From NCBI GenBank assembly GCA_035581425.1, contig DATJVP010000124.1, forward strand, positions 1 through 16,713: 16,713 nucleotides of DNA, written 5' to 3'. Below the pieces are notes generated by a model. It was not told where the DNA came from. It ran no database searches and saw nothing but the letters and a program-made list of their open reading frames with translations. Made by a program: the position numbers and the translations under genes. Positions 6,896 to 13,831 of this stretch are shown here, piece after piece (within the stretch, counting starts at the first letter, position 1; each line of letters starts with the position of its first letter). The stretch is from DASZHJ01 sp035581425 (GTDB lineage: Bacteria > Pseudomonadota > Alphaproteobacteria > ATCC43930 > CGMCC-115725).

Positions 6896-8053
6896 ATGAA
6901 GCCGCTCGCTCGGCCCGCCAACCCCTGCTTCTCCTCCGGCCCTTGCGCCAAGCGCCCGGGATGGTCGCTGGAAGCGCTCAACGCCGCCTGCCTCGGCCGC
7001 TCGCACCGCTCGAAGCCCGGCAAGGTCAAGCTCAAGGAAGTGATCGACCGCTCCCGCGCCGTACTCGGCGTGCCCGCGGATTATCGGCTCGGCATCGTGC
7101 CCGGCTCTGACACCGGCGCGGTCGAGCTCGCGCTCTGGTCGCTCCTCGGCGCGCGCAGCGTCGATCTCCTGGCCTGGGAGAGCTTCGGCGAAGGCTGGAT
7201 CACCGATGCGGTGAAGCAGCTCAAGCTCAAGGACGTTCGCACCCTCCGCGCGCCCTACGGGAAGCTTCCGGACCTCGCGCAGGTTGACTGCGACCGCGAT
7301 GTTGTCTTCACCTGGAACGGCACCACCTCCGGCGTGCGGGTGCCCGATGGGGATTGGATCAAGCCCGGCCGGCAAGGTCTCACCATCGCCGATGCGACCT
7401 CCGCGGCTTTTGCGATGGACCTGCCCTGGCAGAAGCTCGATGTCGTGACCTGGTCCTGGCAGAAAGTGCTGGGGGGCGAGGGCGCGCACGGCATGATCGC
7501 GCTCAGCCCGCGCGCCGTCGCGCGAGCCGAGAGCCACGCGCCCGCTTGGCCGCTGCCGAAACTCTTTCGACTCATCTCGAAGGGCAAGTTCAACGAGGCG
7601 ATCTTCGTCGGCGAGACCATCAACACGCCCTCGATGCTTTGCGCCGAGGATGCGCTCGATGGGCTGAAATGGGCGGAGCGCATCGGCGGCTTGCAAGCGC
7701 TGATCGCGCGCTCCGAGGCGAATCTCGCGGCGATCGCGGAATGGGTCGAGCGGACGCCCTGGGTCCGCTTCCTCGCGGAGGACCCGCGCACGCGGTCCTG
7801 CACGTCCGTTTGCCTCGCGATCACCGCCGATTGGTTTGCGCGACTCCGCGAGGATGACCAGCGGGCGGCCGTGAAGCGCATGGAGGCGCTGCTCGAGTCC
7901 GAGCACGCCGCCTATGACATCGCGGGCCATCGCGATGCGCCGCCGGGGCTTCGAATTTGGGCGGGCGCCACTGTCGAGCGCTCCGACATTATGGCGCTCT
8001 TCCCGTGGCTCGATTGGGCCTACGGCGAAATTCGCCGCGCCGCGGCGGCCTGA
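6896..8053 (+). CDS. serC: Phosphoserine aminotransferase
   Basis: PLP enzyme that converts 3-phosphohydroxypyruvate and glutamate to phosphoserine, the second step of serine synthesis. It is class V aminotransferase fold, 385 residues, of the longer type common in alphaproteobacteria. Key features are the N-terminal NPCFSSGPCAKRPGW, the phosphate/substrate segment GRSHRSK (34-40), VPGSDTGAVELALWSLLG (68-85), TWNGTTSGVRVP (139-150), ADATSAAFAMDLPW (165-178) and the PLP lysine Lys190 in SWQKVLGGEGAHG. ATG 6896 has AAGGA about 6 bases ahead. serA follows after 13 bases, giving the two consecutive pathway enzymes in one unit. Confidence 0.95.
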   Translation: MKPLARPANPCFSSGPCAKRPGWSLEALNAACLGRSHRSKPGKVKLKEVIDRSRAVLGVPADYRLGIVPGSDTGAVELALWSLLGARSVDLLAWESFGEGWITDAVKQLKLKDVRTLRAPYGKLPDLAQVDCDRDVVFTWNGTTSGVRVPDGDWIKPGRQGLTIADATSAAFAMDLPWQKLDVVTWSWQKVLGGEGAHGMIALSPRAVARAESHAPAWPLPKLFRLISKGKFNEAIFVGETINTPSMLCAEDALDGLKWAERIGGLQALIARSEANLAAIAEWVERTPWVRFLAEDPRTRSCTSVCLAITADWFARLREDDQRAAVKRMEALLESEHAAYDIAGHRDAPPGLRIWAGATVERSDIMALFPWLDWAYGEIRRAAAA

Positions 8054-8066
8054 GGAGCACCGCCCC

Positions 8067-9644
8067 ATGGCCAAGGTCCTGATTGCGGACGCGCTCAGCC
8101 CGCGCGCGGTGGAGATTTTCAAGCAGCGCGGCATCGAGGCCGATGTGAAAATCGGTCTGACAGCGGACGCGCTCAAGCGCATCGTCGGCGATTACGACGG
8201 GCTTGCCGTGCGCTCGGCGACGAAGGTGACGCGGCCGCTGATCGCGGCGACGGCGCGGCTCAAGGTAATCGGCCGCGCGGGGATCGGCGTCGACAACATC
8301 GACGTTCCCGCTGCGACACAGCGCGGCATCGTCGTGATGAACACGCCCTACGGCAATTCCATCACGACGGCCGAGCACGCGATCGCGCTCCTCTTCGCGC
8401 TCGCCCGCGAGATACCCGCCGCCGACCAGTCGACCCAGGCCGGCAAATGGGAGAAGACGCGCTTCATGGGGGTCGAGCTCTTCGGCAAGACCCTGGGTGT
8501 CGTCGGCTGCGGCAACATCGGCTCGATCGTTGCGGACCGCGCGCTCGGGCTCAAGATGAAGGTGATCGCCTACGATCCCTACCTCTCACCCGAGCGCGCG
8601 GTGACGCTCGGCGTCGAGAAGGTCGAGCTCGACGATCTCCTCGCGCGCGCGGATTTCATCACGCTGCACACGCCGCTCACGGATGCGACGCGGAACCTCA
8701 TCGATGCGAAGGCGCTTTCCAAGACCAGGAAGGGAGTACGCATCGTCAATTGCGCTCGCGGCGGCCTCGTCGTCGAGCAAGACCTGAAGGCCGCGTTGGA
8801 CTCCGGCCAGGTCGCGGGGGCGGCGCTCGACGTCTTCCCTGTGGAGCCCGCGACGGAAAACGTCCTCTTCGGCCACCCGCACGTGGTGGCGACACCGCAT
8901 CTAGGCGCGGCCACGACCGAGGCACAGGAGAACGTGGCGCTGCAGATCGCAGAGCAGATGTCGGACTTTTTGATGACCGGCGCGGTCACGAATGCGCTCA
9001 ACATGCCCTCGCTCACGGCGGAGGAGGCGACGCGCCTCAGGCCCTATATGAAGCTCGCGGAGCAGCTCGGGAGCTTTGCAGGCCAGCTCACGGAATCGCC
9101 GCTCAAGGCGGTCGCGATCGAATACGAGGGTCACGTCGCCGGCCTCAACGTAAAGCCGCTGACTTCGGTGGTGCTGACGGGGCTCCTCGCGCCGCTCCTC
9201 GACAGCATCAACATGGTGAACGCGCCGGTCATCTGTCGCGAGCGCGACATCAAGGTGAGCGAGACCCGCAGCAGCGCTGCGGGCGACTTCCAGACCCTGA
9301 TCCGCGTCACCGTCACCACCGAGCGGCGCACGCGGGGCGTCGCGGGGACGCTCTTCGGCGGCAACAAGCCGCGGATCGTCATGATCGAGGGCGTGCCGAT
9401 GGAGGCCGAGCTCGGTGCCAACATGCTCTTCGTGCGCAACAAGGATAAGCCGGGGTTCATCGGCAATCTCGGCCGCACCCTCGGCGAGGCGGGCATCAAC
9501 ATAGCGACGTTCCATCTGGGCCGCACCGCGCCCGGCGAGGATGCGATTTGCCTCGTCCAGGTCGACCAATCCCTGGACGAGTTGGTGCTGGGACAGATCT
9601 GCATGGTTCCACACGTCGTGCAGGCGAAGCTGCTGCGGTTCTGA
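8067..9644 (+). CDS. serA: D-3-phosphoglycerate dehydrogenase (long, ACT-domain type)
   Basis: Oxidises 3-phosphoglycerate to 3-phosphohydroxypyruvate with NAD, the first step of serine synthesis. At 525 residues it is the long type: a D-2-hydroxyacid dehydrogenase catalytic part (1-about 315), an intervening domain (about 325-440), and a C-terminal ACT domain (about 450-525) that in this family commonly mediates serine feedback. Nucleotide-binding GxGxxG is VGCGNIGS (146-153). The catalytic triad is Arg231 (NCARGG), Glu260 (DVFPVEP) and His278 (TPHLGA). The frame extends upstream into serC, but ATG 8067 begins the conserved MAKVLIAD segment and sits behind GAGGAG next to the serC stop. Confidence 0.96.
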   Translation: MAKVLIADALSPRAVEIFKQRGIEADVKIGLTADALKRIVGDYDGLAVRSATKVTRPLIAATARLKVIGRAGIGVDNIDVPAATQRGIVVMNTPYGNSITTAEHAIALLFALAREIPAADQSTQAGKWEKTRFMGVELFGKTLGVVGCGNIGSIVADRALGLKMKVIAYDPYLSPERAVTLGVEKVELDDLLARADFITLHTPLTDATRNLIDAKALSKTRKGVRIVNCARGGLVVEQDLKAALDSGQVAGAALDVFPVEPATENVLFGHPHVVATPHLGAATTEAQENVALQIAEQMSDFLMTGAVTNALNMPSLTAEEATRLRPYMKLAEQLGSFAGQLTESPLKAVAIEYEGHVAGLNVKPLTSVVLTGLLAPLLDSINMVNAPVICRERDIKVSETRSSAAGDFQTLIRVTVTTERRTRGVAGTLFGGNKPRIVMIEGVPMEAELGANMLFVRNKDKPGFIGNLGRTLGEAGINIATFHLGRTAPGEDAICLVQVDQSLDELVLGQICMVPHVVQAKLLRF

Positions 9645-9649
9645 GCATT

Positions 9650-9670
9650 GCCCGCTTTTCGTTTGCGGGC
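9650..9670 (+). promoter_or_regulatory. Small hairpin between serA and hisZ
   Basis: GCCCGC (9650-9655) and GCGGGC (9665-9670) form a perfect 6-base stem around a T-rich 9-base loop, 5 bases after the serA stop. No T-run follows, so it is a poor intrinsic terminator. It may cause partial termination or protect a 3' end, leaving hisZ and purA expressed by read-through. Confidence 0.3.
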
Positions 9671-9698
9671 GTCCCGGAAACCGGATATCCCCGGCGGC

Positions 9699-10844
9699 AT
9701 GAACGAGAGCCTGCACCCGGCCCTCCTGCCATCGGGGCTTGTCGACTTGCTGCCGCCGGAGGCGAGCCGCGAGGCCGAGGTCGTCTCGCGCATGGTCGCG
9801 GTGCTCGAGAGCCACGGCTACGAGCGCGTGAAGCCGCCGCTCCTGGAGTTCGAGGAAAATCTCTTGAGCGGTACCGGCGCCGCCATGGCGAAGGAGACCT
9901 TCCGCCTGATGGACCCGATCTCGCAGCGCATGGTCGGGCTCCGCGCAGACATGACCACACAGGTCGCGCGCATCGCGGCGACGCGGCTCGAGACCGCGCC
10001 GCGCCCGCTCCGGCTCTGCTATGCGGGACAGGTGCTGCGGGTGCGCGGGAGTCAGCTTCGGCCCGAACGCCAAGTGGGCCAGGTGGGCGCCGAGCTCATC
10101 GGCTCGGACGGGATTGCCGCCGACGTCGAAGTCGTGGCTCTCGCGGCCGAAGCGCTCGCGGCGCTCGGGATCGCCACGCTCTCGGTTGACCTCACGCTCC
10201 CGACGCTGGTTCCCGCGGTGATGCGGGAGCTTGGCCTGGCGCCGGAAGTGCAGGAGCGGCTCCGCGCTGCGCTCGACCACAAGGACGCGGCAGCGGTCGC
10301 GGCGGTGGGCGGCCGCGCGGCGGAGCTCTTGGGAAAATTGCTGGCGAGCGCCGGTCTCGCCTCCGATGCGCTCGCGGCACTCGGCTCCGTCGAGTTGCCG
10401 CAGGCGGCGGCCGAGGAGTGCACGCGGCTTCGCGAGGCCGTGGCCCAGCTCGACGCAGCGCTGCCGGAGGTCGCGATCACCGCGGATCCCGTTGAGAATC
10501 GCGGCTTCGAGTATCATACCGGCATCAGCTTTACCTTTTTCGCCCGCGGTGTGCGCGGCGAGCTCGGCCGCGGCGGCCGCTATCGCACGGGAAACGGCAG
10601 CGGCGAGCCCGCGACTGGAGTGACCCTCTACACCGACACGATCCTCCGCGCGGTGCCAGCGGCCGAGCCCGCAAGGCGCCTCTACGTTCCGACCGGCAGC
10701 GATCCCGCGACGGCGGCGCGGCTCCGCGCCGAGGGCTGGGTCACGATCGCGGGACTGGCGCCCGCCGCCGACCCCGCGAGCGAGGCTAAGCGCCTCGATT
10801 GCCGCCACCGCCTCGAGGGTGAGACAATCGTGCCGGTGGCCTAA
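9699..10844 (+). CDS. hisZ: ATP phosphoribosyltransferase regulatory subunit
   Basis: A histidyl-tRNA synthetase-like protein (381 residues) without the anticodon-binding domain. It partners a short-form HisG to make the active, histidine-sensitive first enzyme of histidine synthesis. Evidence: N-terminal LLPSGLVDLLPPEA, YERVKPPLLEFEE, the motif-2-like GLRADMTTQVARIAA and LRLCYAGQVLR, and FEYHTGISFTFFA near residues 268-280. It ends where HisRS would continue. A TTG at 9648 is in frame, but the added residues are not family-like, and homologues begin near the LHPALLPSGL segment, so ATG 9699 is preferred despite a weak ribosome site. The hisZ-purA neighbourhood is known from alphaproteobacteria. 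Confidence 0.92.
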   Translation: MNESLHPALLPSGLVDLLPPEASREAEVVSRMVAVLESHGYERVKPPLLEFEENLLSGTGAAMAKETFRLMDPISQRMVGLRADMTTQVARIAATRLETAPRPLRLCYAGQVLRVRGSQLRPERQVGQVGAELIGSDGIAADVEVVALAAEALAALGIATLSVDLTLPTLVPAVMRELGLAPEVQERLRAALDHKDAAAVAAVGGRAAELLGKLLASAGLASDALAALGSVELPQAAAEECTRLREAVAQLDAALPEVAITADPVENRGFEYHTGISFTFFARGVRGELGRGGRYRTGNGSGEPATGVTLYTDTILRAVPAAEPARRLYVPTGSDPATAARLRAEGWVTIAGLAPAADPASEAKRLDCRHRLEGETIVPVA

Positions 10845-10873
10845 GCCGCCTCAGCAAGGGATTTTCGGGCAGC

Positions 10874-12166
10874 ATGGCAAACGTCGCAGTGATCGGCGCT
10901 CAGTGGGGTGACGAGGGCAAGGGGAAGATCGTCGATTGGCTCTCCGAGCGCGCGGACGTGGTGGTGCGCTTTCAGGGCGGCCACAACGCCGGACACACGC
11001 TCGTCATCGGCGACGTCGAGTATCGCTTGAGCCTGCTGCCTTCGGGCGTGGTGCGACCGGGGAAGCTCTCGGTGATCGGCAACGGCGTCGTGGTCGATCC
11101 CTGGGCGCTCCTCAAGGAGATCGAGACGATCCGCGGCAAGGGCGTCGCGGTAACGCCCGACAATTTGAAGCTCGCTGAGAACGCGGCACTTATCCTGCCG
11201 TCGCACGCGCAGATCGATCGCGCGCGCGAGGAGGCGAGCGGTGCGCAGAAGATCGGCACGACCGGCCGCGGCATCGGCCCCGCCTATGAGGACAAGGTGG
11301 GGAGACGCGCGATCCGCGTCTGCGATCTCGCGGATATCGCGAGCCTCGGGAGCAAGCTCGACCGTTTGCTGATGCACCACAACGCGCTCCTGCGCGGTCT
11401 GGGCGCGGCCGAGGTCGACCGTGCGGCGCTGCTGCGCGACCTCGCGGAGATCGCGCCGCGCATCCTGCCCTACGCCGATCGCGTCTGGGAGCGGCTCGAT
11501 ACGGCGCGCCGTGCGGGGAAGCGCATCCTCTTCGAGGGCGCGCAGGGCGCGATGCTCGACGTCGATCACGGGACCTATCCCTATGTCACCTCCTCAAACA
11601 CGGTCGCGGGACAGGCGGCGGCGGGCTCAGGGCTCGGACCGGGCGGCGTCGGATACGTCCTCGGCATCACCAAGGCCTATACGACGCGCGTCGGCAGCGG
11701 GCCCTTCCCGACGGAACTCACGGACGCGATCGGCCAGCGGCTAGGCGAGCGCGGTCGAGAGTTCGGGACCGTGACCGGACGCAAGCGTCGCTGCGGCTGG
11801 TTCGACGCGGTGATGGTGCGGCAAGCGATCAAGGTCGCGGGTATCGCGGGGATCGCGCTCACCAAGCTCGACGTGCTCGACGGCTTGAGCGAGCTCAAGG
11901 TCTGTACCGCATATCGGCGAGGAGCTGAGATCTTCAATCACCTGCCCGCGGACAGCGCGGCGCAAGCTGAGGTCGAGCCGGTCTACGAGAATTTCCAGGG
12001 CTGGGGCGAAAGCACGCGCGGCGCGCGGAGCTGGGCCGATCTCCCGGCGACCGCGATCAAATACATCCGCCGCGTCGAGGAGCTGATCGAGGCGCCGGTG
12101 GCGCTGCTCTCGACGAGCCCCGAGCGCGACGACACGATCCTGGTCCGCGATCCCTTCGCGGATTGA
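10874..12166 (+). CDS. purA: Adenylosuccinate synthetase
   Basis: Joins IMP and aspartate with GTP to form adenylosuccinate, the first committed step to AMP. Length (430) is standard. Signature motifs are all present: GAQWGDEGKGKIVDWL (8-23, phosphate loop with catalytic Asp13), FQGGHNAGHT (33-42, His41), GTTGRGIGPAYEDK, EGAQGAMLDVDHGTYPYVTS, RVGSGPFPTEL and GRKRRCGWFD. AAGGGA lies about 12 bases ahead of ATG 10874. It follows hisZ by 29 bases and is probably the last essential gene of the serC-serA-hisZ-purA run. Confidence 0.97.
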   Translation: MANVAVIGAQWGDEGKGKIVDWLSERADVVVRFQGGHNAGHTLVIGDVEYRLSLLPSGVVRPGKLSVIGNGVVVDPWALLKEIETIRGKGVAVTPDNLKLAENAALILPSHAQIDRAREEASGAQKIGTTGRGIGPAYEDKVGRRAIRVCDLADIASLGSKLDRLLMHHNALLRGLGAAEVDRAALLRDLAEIAPRILPYADRVWERLDTARRAGKRILFEGAQGAMLDVDHGTYPYVTSSNTVAGQAAAGSGLGPGGVGYVLGITKAYTTRVGSGPFPTELTDAIGQRLGERGREFGTVTGRKRRCGWFDAVMVRQAIKVAGIAGIALTKLDVLDGLSELKVCTAYRRGAEIFNHLPADSAAQAEVEPVYENFQGWGESTRGARSWADLPATAIKYIRRVEELIEAPVALLSTSPERDDTILVRDPFAD

Positions 12167-12188
12167 CTCCGACAGAGAGGACCCGACG

Positions 12189-12593
12189 ATGCCCGATCTG
12201 ATGCACTACGAAGATGCGAGCGCCGAGGTTCGGGCGGTCTACGACGACATCAAGCGCACTCGCAATGTCCCCGACGTGAACAATTTCTGGAAGGCGCTCG
12301 CGGTGCATCCGCCGACGCTGAAGCGCACTTGGGAGAGCGTCAAGGAAGTGATGACGCCGGCCGCGCTCGACACGCTCACGAAGGAGATGATCTACCTCGC
12401 GGTGAGCGTCTCGAACGGCTGCGGCTATTGCATCGCCTCGCATGGTGCCGCCGCGCGCAAGGCCGGAATGACACCCACGATGTGGGGTGAGCTCATGGCG
12501 GTTGTGGGCATGGCGAACGAGACCAATCGCCTCGCCTTCGCGCTGCAAGTGCCGATCGATCCCGCCTTCCAGGCGCCGGCGCAGAAATCCTGA
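12189..12593 (+). CDS. AhpD-like / carboxymuconolactone decarboxylase family protein
   Basis: A 134-residue all-helical protein of the CMD/AhpD superfamily. The redox-type signature E-x11-C-x2-C-x3-H is complete: Glu66, Cys78, Cys81 and His85 in the segment ending NGCGYCIASHGAAA. In AhpD these residues form the peroxidase/thiol-disulfide centre, so a peroxide- or thiol-handling activity is more likely than decarboxylation. Its real substrate and reducing partner are unknown. GAGAGGA lies about 9 bases before ATG 12189. It is 22 bases behind purA and 20 bases ahead of the EthD-like gene, so probably co-transcribed with at least the latter. Confidence 0.88.
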   Translation: MPDLMHYEDASAEVRAVYDDIKRTRNVPDVNNFWKALAVHPPTLKRTWESVKEVMTPAALDTLTKEMIYLAVSVSNGCGYCIASHGAAARKAGMTPTMWGELMAVVGMANETNRLAFALQVPIDPAFQAPAQKS

Positions 12594-12613
12594 ATTGAGA
12601 AGGGGAGAGCGAA

Positions 12614-12964
12614 ATGCCCATCGCGACCAAATATCTCTTCATCGTGAGCATGGATGTGGCGCCGGAGAAGGAGGCGATCTTCAACGACGTCTACGACCAC
12701 GAGCACATCCCGAACTTGCTGAAGGTGCCGGGCGTGCGCTCGGCACAGCGGATGCGCACGGAGCCCGCGAACTTCACGATCGGCGGCGAGACGAAGCTCC
12801 TCACGGGCGCGGGCGCGCCCAAATACACCGCGATTTATGAGATCGACAGCCCCGACGTGCTCACCAGCAAGGCCTGGGTCGAAGCGGGCGAGCTCGGACG
12901 CTGGCCGAAGGAAGTCCGCCCCTACACCTCGAACCGCCGCCACATCGTGCGGAAGCTGATCTAG
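12614..12964 (+). CDS. EthD-like dimeric alpha/beta-barrel small protein, function unknown
   Basis: A 116-residue protein that I can place only by fold-level features. An opening strand (KYLFIVSMDV) is followed by a helix ending YDHEHIPNLLKVPGV and the strand VRSAQRM, then YTAIYEID. This is the pattern of ferredoxin-like dimeric barrels such as EthD, where the HEH-like motif precedes a conserved LPG/VPG turn. Function is unknown; relatives often sit with catabolic or oxidative genes. GGGGAG (12602-12607) gives a strong ribosome site. It ends 2 bases from the convergent hydrolase stop. Identification as EthD-like is moderate, reality as a gene is strong. Confidence 0.75.
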   Translation: MPIATKYLFIVSMDVAPEKEAIFNDVYDHEHIPNLLKVPGVRSAQRMRTEPANFTIGGETKLLTGAGAPKYTAIYEIDSPDVLTSKAWVEAGELGRWPKEVRPYTSNRRHIVRKLI

Positions 12965-12966
12965 GG

Positions 12967-13629
12967 TTATCGGCCGCCGGCCGCAATTTTCTGGCGAGGC
13001 TTCTTCGTGAGGTAGTCCTCGACCTCCTCGTCGAGCTCCTCGAGGCGGCTCTGGAAGAAATGGTCGGCGCCTTTCACCAGGCGGAAGTCGATGGTGATGT
13101 CGCGCTGGTGCATCAGCTTGTTGATGAGCTTCTGCACGGACTCCAGCGGCACCAGCGGGTCCTTGTCGCCGTGAATGATCAGGCCCGAGGAGGGGCAGGG
13201 CGCGAGGAAGCCGAAATCGTAGAGGTTCGCGGGGGGCGCGATCGAGATGAATCCGTCCAACTCCGGCCGCCGCATCAGGAGTTGCATCCCGATCCAGGCG
13301 CCGAAGGAGAAGCCGCCGATCCAGCAGGCCGTCGCGTTGGGATTGTAGGTCTGCAGCCAGTCGAGCGCAGAAGCCGCGTCCGAGAGCTCGCCCTCGCCGC
13401 GCGCGAAGCTGCCCTGGCTCCGGCCCACGCCCCGGAAATTGAACCGCAGCGCCGAGAAGCCCTGGCGCACGAAGGCGTGGTAGAGGGTGTAAACGACCTT
13501 GTTGTTCATGGTCCCACCATGCTGCGGATGCGGGTGCAGCAGCAGGGCCACAGGGGCGTTCGGCGTCTTCGAGTGATGGTAGCGGCCCTCGAGCCGGCCC
13601 TCAGGGCCGTTGATGATCACCTCAGGCAT
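12967..13629 (-). CDS. Alpha/beta hydrolase (COG2945-type)
   Basis: A 220-residue serine hydrolase fold protein of unknown substrate. From ATG 13629 it carries LLLHPHPQHGGTMNNKVVY (29-47), typical of this small hydrolase group, and FRGVGRSQG (65-73). The nucleophile elbow is GFSFG (Ser108), with an acid in GDKDPLVP (Asp157) and the catalytic His190 in KGADHFF. A TTG at 13653 is in frame, but it has no ribosome site and the extra residues are not family-like. It is divergent from cysE across about 200 bases. No signal peptide, so cytosolic. Confidence 0.9.
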   Translation of the reverse strand: MPEVIINGPEGRLEGRYHHSKTPNAPVALLLHPHPQHGGTMNNKVVYTLYHAFVRQGFSALRFNFRGVGRSQGSFARGEGELSDAASALDWLQTYNPNATACWIGGFSFGAWIGMQLLMRRPELDGFISIAPPANLYDFGFLAPCPSSGLIIHGDKDPLVPLESVQKLINKLMHQRDITIDFRLVKGADHFFQSRLEELDEEVEDYLTKKPRQKIAAGGR

Positions 13630-13720
13630 GGTCGCGATCCGCAGCCGGCCCAAGGTGGAGGGATAATCCCGAGCATGTCACTCGGATAAAACGTACAAGC
13701 TTCTGCATCGGTTGCCTGAT

Positions 13721-13745
13721 TTACTTGACTGATTTAGTCGGAATT
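13721..13745. promoter_or_regulatory. IscR type 1-like operator upstream of cysE-iscR
   Basis: The core TTGACTGATTTAGTCGG (13725-13741) and its flanks agree with the E. coli type 1 IscR consensus, as I recall it, at about 21 of 25 positions. Mismatches are at the left end (one) and in the right flank (three). The half-sites GACT and AGTC are exact. The gene for an IscR with all cluster ligands lies 870 bases downstream in the operon this site would control, so negative feedback by [2Fe-2S]-IscR is likely. Confidence 0.65.
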
Positions 13746-13753
13746 CCTAAATA
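13725..13753 (+). promoter_or_regulatory. Likely promoter of the cysE-iscR-desulfurase operon
   Basis: TTGACT (13725-13730, 5 of 6 to the -35 consensus), 17 bases, then TAAATA (13748-13753, 3 of 6). It lies in an AT-richer patch 80-107 bases ahead of the cysE start. The -35 box is inside the IscR-like site, the arrangement expected for repression. Confidence 0.5.
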
Positions 13754-13831
13754 CGCGCTGATTGCCTACGCTGCACCGCCGAAAGGACCTGGGTGCCGGC
13801 GCGGGCGCGGATCATAACACGAGTGCCTCCC

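Noticed and set aside
7914..8066. Upstream extension of serA by 51 residues
   Set aside because: It lies inside serC. The conserved N-terminus starts at 8067 behind GAGGAG.
8901..10808. A 635-codon open frame on the minus strand opposite serA and hisZ
   Set aside because: It is antisense to two well-supported genes. Its translation is Arg/Ala/His/Glu-rich without any motif, as expected from the complement of GC-rich coding DNA.
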